The notes beneath the pieces were generated by a model, which saw nothing but the letters and a program-made list of their open reading frames with translations, did not search any database and was not told where the DNA came from. From a virus, in IMG/VR virus record IMGVR_UViG_3300028025_002844, positions 1-21,249 of that record: a stretch of 21,249 nucleotides of DNA; one strand, 5' to 3'. The position numbers and the translations under genes were made by a program. Numbering within the stretch: the first letter of the stretch is position 1; each line of letters opens with the position of its first letter. Shown here in pieces: positions 1 through 6,006 of the stretch.

Positions 1-307
1 GTATTATATTTGACTTAGGTAATATAAAGTCTTTATTAGTAATATCTTCTTTAATTAGTTCGCAATTAGTTTCTTTAATAAATTGAGAATCAATTATATC
101 ATACCCAATACACTTACTATTATATTTTTTATTTACTTTATCTAATAATCTACCCGTTGTACATCCTAAGTCTATTACAATAGTTTCCTCTTTAGTAAAA
201 AAGGAACATAGATTAAGAATTAAATAATCTAATAAATCATAACCCTTAATAGAATTATTAATATGGTTATCAAAATCTTTTACAGTATCAAAGCTAAATT
301 TATTCAT
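1..307 (-). CDS. SAM-dependent methyltransferase, CmoA-like (partial, C-terminus off window)
   Basis: The first 102 residues are present and the frame stays open to the left edge. Residues 43-55 carry a class I SAM-binding motif I (IVIDLGCTTGRLL), followed about 20 residues later by a motif II-like strand ending in an acidic residue (CIGYDI). The N-terminal pattern, F-D-x-V-x-x-F-D then an isoleucine-serine-isoleucine-x-G-Y-D segment, resembles CmoA-type enzymes, which act on S-adenosylmethionine in tRNA wobble-uridine modification. The substrate cannot be told from this fragment; tRNA, a small molecule or a glycan are all possible. The ATG overlaps the last 8 nt of the ParB-like gene upstream, so the two are probably translationally coupled. 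Sure of the methyltransferase fold, unsure of the subfamily. Confidence 0.75.
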   Translation of the reverse strand, partial: MNKFSFDTVKDFDNHINNSIKGYDLLDYLILNLCSFFTKEETIVIDLGCTTGRLLDKVNKKYNSKCIGYDIIDSQFIKETNCELIKEDITNKDFILPKSNII

Positions 308-833
308 TTCCTATAAGTTTCCATATTGCCATTTCCGGCGTAGATGCTATTTTAGATAATGCTTCTTTAACTATTAAATATTCTTCTTCAGTATATTTTA
401 AATTAATCGTCATTGAATCCTCTATATCATCAATATTTATTTCTTTATTTTTATCTGAATAATCCCCATTATCAAAGTTAGGTATATCTAAGCCCCAATC
501 GGTTAGTTCTGCGGAATCCCAATTATTAGCAAGGTCATCCCAATCCCATTCCCCATAGCCTACGTTATCTTTAACAATAAATTCCTTTTGTTGTTCCTCT
601 GTCCAATCTACTATTTTTATTGCGATCTCTGTATGCCCTGCTTCTTTAATTGCTTTTAAACGCATATTTCCACCAAGTACAATCATATCTTTATTAACTA
701 CGATAGGACGGACGTTTAACATATCAGGGAAATCCTGTATTGACTTTACAAGTTTTTTAAACTTATCATCTTTAATTAAACGCGGATTATTCGGATTAGG
801 TTTAACTTCCGAAATCTTTACTTTTTTTATCAT
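300..833 (-). CDS. ParB-like N-terminal domain protein
   Basis: A 177-residue protein. The first ~90 residues follow the ParB/Srx-like nuclease fold: N-P-N-N-P-R near residue 12-17, a helix of the L-V-x-S-I type, R-P-I-V-V, then the box II-like G-G-N-M-R-L-K-A-I-K-E-A-G (residues ~54-66). There is no helix-turn-helix DNA-binding domain of the plasmid-partition type after it. The C-terminal half contains a W-D-W-D-D-L segment and acidic stretches. In phages this domain often sits beside methyltransferases, and here the next gene is one, overlapping by 8 nt. A role in DNA binding or nicking, or as a partner of the methyltransferase, is inference. The start has an A-rich leader ending AAAAAACCTATG. 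Family call is firm, function open. Confidence 0.85.
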   Translation of the reverse strand: MIKKVKISEVKPNPNNPRLIKDDKFKKLVKSIQDFPDMLNVRPIVVNKDMIVLGGNMRLKAIKEAGHTEIAIKIVDWTEEQQKEFIVKDNVGYGEWDWDDLANNWDSAELTDWGLDIPNFDNGDYSDKNKEINIDDIEDSMTINLKYTEEEYLIVKEALSKIASTPEMAIWKLIGNE

Positions 834-844
834 AGGTTTTTTAT

Positions 845-967
845 TTACCTGCCCTGACCTCTATATGCTTTTGGTTTTGGGCTATGTTTATTAAAGGATT
901 TCTTAGCGTGTCCGCATTTCCTTTTACCAAAGTTAACCTTTCTTGAATCACTTTTAACTTTTGCCAT
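845..967 (-). CDS. Small basic phage protein, 40 aa
   Basis: A 40-codon frame from ATG at 965-967 to TAA at 845-847 that fills the gap between the HNH and ParB-like genes. The product is extremely basic: it starts MAKVKSDSRK, continues with an N-F-G-K-R-K-C-G motif and ends Y-R-G-Q-G-R. Similar tiny Lys/Arg-rich proteins occur in Bacteroidota phages as far as I recall, with no known function. Nucleic-acid binding is a reasonable guess from charge alone. The start overlaps the upstream HNH gene by 14 nt, the same coupling style as its neighbours, which supports it being a real gene rather than chance. Confidence 0.7.
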   Translation of the reverse strand: MAKVKSDSRKVNFGKRKCGHAKKSFNKHSPKPKAYRGQGR

Positions 968-1211
968 CTAATTTTTTTTTATGTGCCTCTATTAATAACT
1001 CGAAATATCTTGTTTTATCCCCGTATTCAATATGGCAGGTTCTACAAACCGCCATTATATTTTCAATCTTATCCGCGCCTACGCTTCCCCCCATTCCCCT
1101 TCTATGTATATGATGAATATCTACTGCCCTGCTTCCGCATACTTCACAAGGAATAAAATCTTCACCGCCATAACCAAAATAATCAAGATATATTTTAGTG
1201 TGCTTTTTCAT
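954..1211 (-). CDS. HNH endonuclease
   Basis: An 85-residue protein with the complete small HNH layout: a first C-x2-C (CEVCGS), the catalytic D-I-H-H-I-H-R-R-G segment, an asparagine-rich N-I-M-A-V-C-R-T-C-H second zinc pair and terminal histidine. These bind a structural zinc and one catalytic metal and cut double-stranded DNA. Free-standing HNH proteins in phages can help terminase cut concatemers or act as homing nucleases; neither is shown here because no terminase is in view. An upstream in-frame TTG at 1226 would add five residues, but ATG at 1211 is preferred. It overlaps the upstream gene by 17 nt. Confidence 0.88.
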   Translation of the reverse strand: MKKHTKIYLDYFGYGGEDFIPCEVCGSRAVDIHHIHRRGMGGSVGADKIENIMAVCRTCHIEYGDKTRYFELLIEAHKKKLDGKS

Positions 1212-1617
1212 TATCGATTTGTTCAAGTTTCCTCTGCGCCCAAGCTACGCCCTCATCACCGCCCCAAGCTAACCACATTAACGCGCCGCAATCTACCTTT
1301 GGATCGCCCTTTGAATTTTCTCTATGTCTTTCAAAAGACGACATTCTTGCAATCGTATCCCTTGTAATATTCTCACCCTTAGCTAATTGATTAGCACGCG
1401 CCCAACCAACAGGCGTTCCGCATTTACGATCGTATTGTTCTCTTATATTTATTGCTCTTTGTGCGTTTACTCTTGCAGCCTGCGGGTAATCGTTATAACT
1501 ATCTACCATTGAAACCCTTATTGCAGCCCATACGCTTTGAGCCTTTTCTTCTGAATCATAGATGCAAGCACCCGATCCTATTCTATATTTTCCGTTTGAA
1601 CATTTAATTACCGGCAT
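1195..1617 (-). CDS. Conserved phage protein with two motif blocks, unknown function
   Basis: A 140-residue protein with two recognisable parts. Residues 1-32 (K-C-S-N-G-K-Y-R-I-G-S-G then a short helix with E-K-A) look like a short module seen at the start of several phage proteins. Residues ~47-135 hold a helical block with G-T-P-V-G-W-A-R-A-N-Q-L-A, then R-M-S-S-F-x-R-H and a closing L-A-W-G-G-D-E-G-x-x-W-A-x-R-K-L. I recall this second block from many phages, sometimes fused to head-maturation or structural proteins, but no biochemical function. It sits between the GT-B glycosyltransferase (14-nt overlap) and the HNH gene. Real gene, function unknown. Confidence 0.75.
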   Translation of the reverse strand: MPVIKCSNGKYRIGSGACIYDSEEKAQSVWAAIRVSMVDSYNDYPQAARVNAQRAINIREQYDRKCGTPVGWARANQLAKGENITRDTIARMSSFERHRENSKGDPKVDCGALMWLAWGGDEGVAWAQRKLEQIDNEKAH

Positions 1618-2611
1618 TGTCTATCAATTTACTATAAATAGCAAACCTTTGCTTATTTACTTCGTGTAAGTTAAAGTTCTTATTACAATAATCGTATAAG
1701 GCGTTCCCGTAATGCTCGCGGGCTTGCCTATCATTAACCAACATCTTAATCCAATAATACCAATCTTTTTGGCTATTAACGTGGCAGGCGGGATAAAATC
1801 CTTTATACGGGTGTACGTTACTAACTATCGCAGGGTTCTTTTTAGATGCCGTTTCTAATACTTTAAGATTAGACTTCATAGAATTAAACTTTGTATCTAC
1901 TAAAGGAATAAGGCTTATATCGGAATCGCAATAGGCTGCCATATATTCCGTAACTTGATTATAGTTATAAATTGTAGGGTTTAATTTTAAGCCATTCGTA
2001 AACGCTGCAATCATCCCGTCCCAAATAGGTTTCTCTGTTTCGTTATATCCGGCTATTATTGTACGAACGGGGAAATTAATTCTCTTCATTGGATTGCGTA
2101 ATATTTCTAAATCTTTTCCGTGCGTTCCCGAACCGGACCAAAATAACCTAATTAGATCGGAAGGCTTTTTATCTAATACAAATTGTTCTTCGCCGTACGG
2201 AATAGCGTTCGGTATTATTTCTACGTTTTGATTATATTTATATATTTCCTCTGCTAACCTTTCGTGCGTACAAGTACAAAGATCGGCTACCTTAATCCAA
2301 TTTATAATCTGCTGACTTACATTATTTAGAATATATCGTTCGTAAAGTATATGCGAAAGATCAAGTTCCCAATAGTCATCATTATCTACGATTAATTTAA
2401 ATCCGTATTTTTTGCGCCATTCTACCATCTGATCAGGCATTATGTTTGCAAGCATTCTATTTAAAATAACAATATCATATTTTCCTTCAAAAGTTTCCTC
2501 GCTTATTGTATCCGTCATTAAGCAATAATCTTTTTTCATATTGACTATTGGCATTATAATCCTATGGTAACCTACGCCACTTGTCTTGCTCGTAATTGCT
2601 AAAATTCGCAT
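1604..2611 (-). CDS. GT-B-fold glycosyltransferase
   Basis: A 335-residue protein of typical length for a compact two-domain GT-B enzyme. The N-terminal domain begins with a Rossmann-type strand and a G-V-G-Y-H-R segment (residues 12-17). A linker near residues 132-138 (V-E-I-I-P-N-A) leads into the nucleotide-sugar domain with F-W-S-G-S-G-T-H-G at 157-165. Residues 236-253 (P-L-V-D-T-K-F...K-V-L-E) are the usual C-terminal acidic/lysine site that contacts the donor. It should transfer a sugar from an activated donor to an unknown acceptor in the cytoplasm. It overlaps the GT-A gene by 13 nt, so the two enzymes are probably made together and act on the same product. Confidence 0.85.
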   Translation of the reverse strand: MRILAITSKTSGVGYHRIIMPIVNMKKDYCLMTDTISEETFEGKYDIVILNRMLANIMPDQMVEWRKKYGFKLIVDNDDYWELDLSHILYERYILNNVSQQIINWIKVADLCTCTHERLAEEIYKYNQNVEIIPNAIPYGEEQFVLDKKPSDLIRLFWSGSGTHGKDLEILRNPMKRINFPVRTIIAGYNETEKPIWDGMIAAFTNGLKLNPTIYNYNQVTEYMAAYCDSDISLIPLVDTKFNSMKSNLKVLETASKKNPAIVSNVHPYKGFYPACHVNSQKDWYYWIKMLVNDRQAREHYGNALYDYCNKNFNLHEVNKQRFAIYSKLIDNAGN

Positions 2612-3273
2612 CTAAGTTTTTTTTCTGTATGATATATTGGTTGGTATTTTTCCCAAACTGCTTGCGCCCTTTGTAGACTTGCGTCTTTCATTGCTCTATA
2701 TTCGGTTCCATTACCAACGTCGTGTCCTATATGCTCGCTTCTTAGATCGGGTAAATAGTAATTTGTAAACCCTGCTATTGTAGCCCTTTCTGCATAATCC
2801 CTATCTTGCATTCCATACGGATCGTATTCTATATTGTAGCCGCCGATCGTATCGATTAACTCCCTTGTTAAAAAATTATTCCCAAAAGGCGTATGAATTT
2901 TATGAACTCCGTCTACTAATGGTGGTAAATCTTCTACGCAATGTATACCAATAATGCCGGTTTTTGACACACGTTGCGAAAATATAACCCATTTTGACAA
3001 CCAACCTTCAGGAAGTAATATATCATTTGCTAAAATACATACGCCGTCATATCCTCTTGTCATTCTTAACCCCGCATTAACTCCCGCGCCTATCCCTCTT
3101 TTAGATGCTACATTACAATTAGTCCAATTATATAATTCATACGGAATTTGATCGCTTCCGTTATCTACTAAAAAACAATCGGCGTCATATCCTGAATTAT
3201 GAAAATTCTGATCAATAACGCGCTTAGTTAAATCGTTTCTATTTAAGGTTAATAAGATTACGGCTATATTCAT
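2599..3273 (-). CDS. GT-A-fold (family 2-like) glycosyltransferase
   Basis: A 224-residue protein with family 2 features: an N-terminal V-I-L-L-T-L-N-R strand (residues 5-12), the nucleotide-binding L-V-D-N-G-S-D (35-41), G-A-G-V-N-A-G-L at 62-69 and the DxD-like metal site in I-L-A-N-D-I-L-L-P (80-88). A later D-R-D-Y-A-E-R (157-163) matches the acceptor-side acidic motif, and H181 lies where these enzymes often have a metal-binding histidine. It has no membrane segments, so it is a soluble cytoplasmic enzyme. Neighbours are the LpxA-like acyltransferase (35-nt overlap) and the GT-B enzyme, forming a three-enzyme glycan cassette. Acceptor unknown: virion protein, host surface glycan or phage DNA. 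Confidence 0.88.
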   Translation of the reverse strand: MNIAVILLTLNRNDLTKRVIDQNFHNSGYDADCFLVDNGSDQIPYELYNWTNCNVASKRGIGAGVNAGLRMTRGYDGVCILANDILLPEGWLSKWVIFSQRVSKTGIIGIHCVEDLPPLVDGVHKIHTPFGNNFLTRELIDTIGGYNIEYDPYGMQDRDYAERATIAGFTNYYLPDLRSEHIGHDVGNGTEYRAMKDASLQRAQAVWEKYQPIYHTEKKLRCEF

Positions 3274-3742
3274 TTATTCCTATTTTTTTAGCAGGCACGC
3301 CCGCATACTTTATAAATTCTTCTGTTTCCCCTTTTATAAAAGCACTTGCGCCGATCATACAACCGCGCTCAATTTTTGTAAATTGGTGCAATACTGCGTT
3401 TAATCCAATATTTGAATATTCTTTAATTATTGAATGACCGCCGATCTTAGCGCCGCAGCTTATTGTAACATTTGAATAAATAAGACAATCGTGTCCGATA
3501 TGCGCGTGCTTCATAATAAAACAATTATCGCCTATTGTAGTTATATCACTCGTTCCTGCATCTATTGTAACCAATCCGGTAACAATATTATTATTCCCAA
3601 TTACTACTATTCCTTTTTCTTTATCCCAAAACTTTTTATGTTCAGCAGGATCGCCTATAATACAATAAGCGCCAATATAATTATTGTCGCCTAAAATAAC
3701 GTTTTCGCCAATAATAGCGGTCGGGTGTATAAAGTTAGCCAT
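3239..3742 (-). CDS. LpxA-like left-handed beta-helix acyltransferase
   Basis: A 167-residue protein built of hexapeptide repeats (I-I-G-E-N-V, I-L-G-D-N-N, I-G-A-Y-C-I and more) that coil into a left-handed parallel beta-helix. The segment H79-A-H-I-G-H-D-C lines up with the active site of UDP-GlcNAc O-acyltransferase LpxA, with H84 at the place of its catalytic histidine. The following V-L-H-Q-F-T and G-V-P-A-K also match the family. At 167 residues it lacks the ~70-residue helical C-terminal domain of cellular LpxA, so it may acylate a nucleotide sugar or glycan other than the lipid A precursor. An in-frame TTG lies 15 nt upstream; ATG at 3742 overlaps the previous stop by 8 nt and is preferred. 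Confidence 0.85.
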   Translation of the reverse strand: MANFIHPTAIIGENVILGDNNYIGAYCIIGDPAEHKKFWDKEKGIVVIGNNNIVTGLVTIDAGTSDITTIGDNCFIMKHAHIGHDCLIYSNVTISCGAKIGGHSIIKEYSNIGLNAVLHQFTKIERGCMIGASAFIKGETEEFIKYAGVPAKKIGINEYSRNLINLK

Positions 3743-3965
3743 TGTTATTATTTTCAAACCAATTATATAATCTCATAATCATATCGAACTTACAAGCGCC
3801 GCACCATACTGAAAGTAAAAAGTTTGGATCTAAATAAGTCCTATATATATGCTCATACATTTTAAGTTCCGGTAAATCAAGGTTTCTAATATAACCATTC
3901 TTTGCGCTTTCATAATTACTAATATTAGCAATTAGCCATTCTTTATGTTCTTGTTTTATTTCCAT
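3735..3965 (-). CDS. Small protein with WCGAC motif, unknown
   Basis: A 76-residue mostly helical protein with no recognised domain. Its notable feature is W-C-G-A-C near residue 55, two cysteines spaced as in small metal-binding or redox motifs. The gene just upstream encodes a membrane protein with a comparable C-G-S-C motif, and the two overlap by 10 nt (ATGGAAATAA), so the pair may work together; that is inference. The upstream GTG at 3977 is an alternative start adding four residues. Downstream it overlaps the LpxA-like gene by 8 nt. Confidence 0.65.
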   Translation of the reverse strand: MEIKQEHKEWLIANISNYESAKNGYIRNLDLPELKMYEHIYRTYLDPNFLLSVWCGACKFDMIMRLYNWFENNNNG

Positions 3966-4198
3966 AAATAGTTCCACATTAATTTAGTTATTATTGGCGC
4001 TAAAAATCCCGCTATAAACATTGTTGAAGTTATATGCTGAATTAATTCAGGTAGGAAATAGTGTATTGGTGCAAGCCACGCAGCCAAACAACTTCCGCAA
4101 TTAAAGGGCTTGAAATTGATTCCCCATTTATGGTGTAGGTTATGAATTTCAGTAAAAAATAATGATGCACAGATAGCGGTTAAAATTGATAAAATCAT
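3956..4198 (-). CDS. Small membrane protein with FNCGSC motif
   Basis: An 80-residue protein with a hydrophobic N-terminal helix (residues 2-16), a short polar stretch rich in histidine (I-H-N-L-H-H-K-W), then F-N-C-G-S-C-L-A-A-W-L-A around residues 32-43, and a further hydrophobic segment near 60-75. The C-x2-C followed by a tryptophan at a membrane edge is a recurring arrangement in small phage and bacterial membrane proteins of unknown role. Inner-membrane location is predicted. It overlaps the sigma-like gene by 4 nt (ATGA), which argues for coupled translation. A holin is possible but it is far from the endolysin. Confidence 0.65.
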   Translation of the reverse strand: MILSILTAICASLFFTEIHNLHHKWGINFKPFNCGSCLAAWLAPIHYFLPELIQHITSTMFIAGFLAPIITKLMWNYLWK

Positions 4199-4689
4199 TT
4201 TCTAATATTTGTTTTCATTTGTTTTTTGGTTTTATTTATAGTTCTTACTAATGACATATAAGGTATGCCTGTTTTACGGCTTAACTCTTTTGCGTTCTTT
4301 TTAAAGTCAATAGCGTAAAGTTTTAATATTTCCTTATTATACCAATGCAGCCCTTCTAAATTCTTTTCAAGTTTATCAATTAGATCCATTTTATCATAAT
4401 TAATAATTTCAAAATCCTTATCTACATCTACGAACTCGATATGATTTCTATAATTTTTATAAAAAGTACTTCGATCACTTTTAATCATATTAAGCATTGT
4501 TCGTACAATATAGAATTTTAATTCATTCCTTTCGTACATCCCCTTTAATTTATCTTCATTCATTTCGCAAAGAACTAAAAAAACTTCTGCCTTTAAATCA
4601 TATTGTAATTCTTCAGGCTGCATCTTAGCAAACGCATCATTGACTTCTTTTAAGTCCCAATATTCTGCTAAAATTTTATTTTTGACCAT
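4195..4689 (-). CDS. Sigma-70-like / HTH transcription factor
   Basis: A 164-residue protein with a two-part sigma-like layout. Residues ~25-75 are helical and contain L-K-A-E-V-F-L-V-L-C and F-Y-I-V-R-T-M-L-N-M-I, resembling the region 2 core helix that contacts RNA polymerase. Residues ~108-160 form a region 4-like helix-turn-helix with a helix K-E-I-L-K-L-Y-A, then A-K-E-L-S-R-K-T-G-I-P-Y-M-S-L-V-R-T-I-N, followed by a lysine-rich tail. It probably redirects host RNA polymerase to phage late promoters. The linker regions are short, as in phage and ECF-like factors. It overlaps the VRR-NUC gene by 22 nt. Without a search a plain DNA-binding regulator remains possible. Confidence 0.7.
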   Translation of the reverse strand: MVKNKILAEYWDLKEVNDAFAKMQPEELQYDLKAEVFLVLCEMNEDKLKGMYERNELKFYIVRTMLNMIKSDRSTFYKNYRNHIEFVDVDKDFEIINYDKMDLIDKLEKNLEGLHWYNKEILKLYAIDFKKNAKELSRKTGIPYMSLVRTINKTKKQMKTNIRK

Positions 4690-4982
4690 TCTACTAATGT
4701 GGGTTTAGAATCGACTTCGGTACAAATATACACAATTCCACCACATTCGTAAATATCTTTTAAACGATCCTTTTGTTCAAGGCTTAATTTATCCCCTATC
4801 TTTTTAACTTCGACCGCTACATAAATACCTTTTTCGGTGTATCCTTGTAGATCAGCCCAACCCTTTTGGATCGTTCCTTTACGCTTTCCAAATGGTATAT
4901 TGTTAACCCTATTTAAACGCCAACCTATTAATTCAAGGTTCTTTTTAGCCCACTTTGTTAGATCGTTTGCTGATATATCCAT
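4668..4982 (-). CDS. VRR-NUC domain nuclease
   Basis: A 104-residue stand-alone VRR-NUC protein of the PD-(D/E)xK superfamily. Visible motifs are G-W-A-D-L-Q-G-Y (residues ~41-48; catalytic Asp), Y-V-A-V-E-V-K-K (the E-x-K strand, ~54-61) and L-S-L-E-Q-K-D-R-L (the following helix with Gln). In eukaryotic FAN1 and in phages this fold cuts branched or flapped DNA, so Holliday-junction or replication-intermediate processing is the likely role. It has no fused helicase or other domain. Neighbours are a small zinc-finger gene (2-nt gap) and the sigma-like gene (22-nt overlap), within the replication region. Confidence 0.88.
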   Translation of the reverse strand: MDISANDLTKWAKKNLELIGWRLNRVNNIPFGKRKGTIQKGWADLQGYTEKGIYVAVEVKKIGDKLSLEQKDRLKDIYECGGIVYICTEVDSKPTLVEWSKIKF

Positions 4983-4984
4983 AA

Positions 4985-5146
4985 CTAAAAGGCTTTTATA
5001 GTTCCTTCTTTAATCTTATTTACATACATATTTTGTGATGCTCTCGTACATACTATGCAATAAGTATAATATCCATCTAAGTTTCTTCTATCTTTTCTAA
5101 ACTTGTCCCAATCTAAGTTCTTTTTGCACTTGTTGCACTTTTTCAT
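4985..5146 (-). CDS. Small zinc-finger protein, 53 aa
   Basis: A 53-codon frame from ATG at 5144-5146 to TAG at 4985-4987. It encodes two C-x2-C pairs: C-N-K-C at residues 4-7 and C-I-V-C at 30-33, separated by a basic and aromatic segment (W-D-K-F-R-K-D-R-R). This is the spacing of a treble-clef or HNH-remnant zinc ribbon, and the start MKKCNKC is typical of such proteins. DNA binding is likely from the charge and zinc site. It lies 2 nt before the VRR-NUC start and overlaps the previous small frame by 50 nt, an unusually long overlap for genes this short. Confidence 0.75.
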   Translation of the reverse strand: MKKCNKCKKNLDWDKFRKDRRNLDGYYTYCIVCTRASQNMYVNKIKEGTIKAF

Positions 5147-5282
5147 AAAATTCTTTTTTAAATAATAACCTATTTTCTTTCGTTTTTACTTCCGGATAAT
5201 TTGCATAAAAGTCAATAAAATTGTCTGTATAGCAATATTTTGTAGTTCCGTAATAAGTGTATTTAACTTGATATATTTTCAA
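5097..5282 (-). CDS. Small hypothetical protein, 61 aa, TTG start
   Basis: A 61-residue frame with no ATG; the only usable start is TTG at 5280-5282, inside the end of the upstream gene (20-nt overlap). The product begins M-K-I-Y-Q-V-K-Y and is rich in Tyr, Lys and Phe, as in small beta-strand proteins. It fills what would otherwise be a 116-nt gap before the zinc-finger gene, which favours it being real. The TTG start and the 50-nt overlap with the zinc-finger frame argue against. No domain recognised. Confidence 0.45.
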   Translation of the reverse strand: MKIYQVKYTYYGTTKYCYTDNFIDFYANYPEVKTKENRLLFKKEFYEKVQQVQKELRLGQV

Positions 5283-6006
5283 AATATTTAACTAATGCTA
5301 ATTTTTTACATTGTGATTCAATAAAATCCTCTTTCTTTATTTGCTTAGTAAACTCCTTAGCTTCTAAGGGATGCATTCTATTTAGCCTATATAGATTATC
5401 TTCTCTTACTACCTTAATAGTTTCTAAGATTTGTTCTTGCGTAAACTTTAGTTTACCTTGTTTCAATAGAATCATAAAAACCTTATCCGCGTTAAATACT
5501 CGGTTAAAATCCTCACGCTTACCGGTTAACCATTCATTTTTTGTAAATTCTACTATTTCCTCGTCTGTTAATTGCTTTACAGGTTCTTCGGGCGGCGGTG
5601 GTAAATTCTTTCTCACTTGGTTTGCTTTTGCTTTATAAGCGTTCATAATACCTGAAATATACTTAGGGCTAAATTTTTCATAGTGTTCAATATTACAATC
5701 AAACTTACCCTGAACCGCCATTTTAAAAGCTATTCGCATTTCTTGAATAGTAAAAAACGGGTATGTTGTTCGTATATAATCCTCAATAACTTCTAATTCA
5801 ACTACATCCGGAAGGCGCGTTAATCCGATTAAAGTAAAAATATAGGCTAAGTTTTCCCTAAGCGTAACAGGGCTAATAAGGTTTAATTTATCCCCCTTAA
5901 ATGCTTCTATGATCGGAAGGTCAGCCTGCTCTATTAACCCAATTGGCAAGGTCTTCCATTCGTTTACGGCTTGTGGCAGTTGCGTCAGTATTTTTTGAAT
6001 TTCCAT
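5263..6006 (-). CDS. Conserved phage replication-region protein, unknown
   Basis: A 247-residue protein, mainly helical. Residues ~45-125 contain L-A-Y-I-F-T-L-I-G-L, I-E-D-Y-I-R-T-T-Y-P-F-F-T, M-R-I-A-F-K-M-A-V-Q-G-K and Y-I-S-G-I-M-N-A-Y-K-A, a pattern I recall from Bacteroidota phages and prophages next to DUF4373 proteins. A proline-rich hinge (L-P-P-P-P-E-E-P, about residues 134-141) separates it from a charged helical C-terminal half. Position directly after a DUF4373-type initiator and a DnaA-domain protein suggests a replisome or helicase-loader role; this is inference from neighbours only. Its first 86 nt overlap the preceding gene in another frame. Confidence 0.7.
   Translation of the reverse strand: MEIQKILTQLPQAVNEWKTLPIGLIEQADLPIIEAFKGDKLNLISPVTLRENLAYIFTLIGLTRLPDVVELEVIEDYIRTTYPFFTIQEMRIAFKMAVQGKFDCNIEHYEKFSPKYISGIMNAYKAKANQVRKNLPPPPEEPVKQLTDEEIVEFTKNEWLTGKREDFNRVFNADKVFMILLKQGKLKFTQEQILETIKVVREDNLYRLNRMHPLEAKEFTKQIKKEDFIESQCKKLALVKYFENISS

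Noticed and set aside
4723-4730. A second exact TAnnTTTG box 34 nt before the sigma-like gene
   Set aside because: It is inside the VRR-NUC coding sequence, encodes V-Y-I-C with common codons and has no -33 box; chance match is likely.
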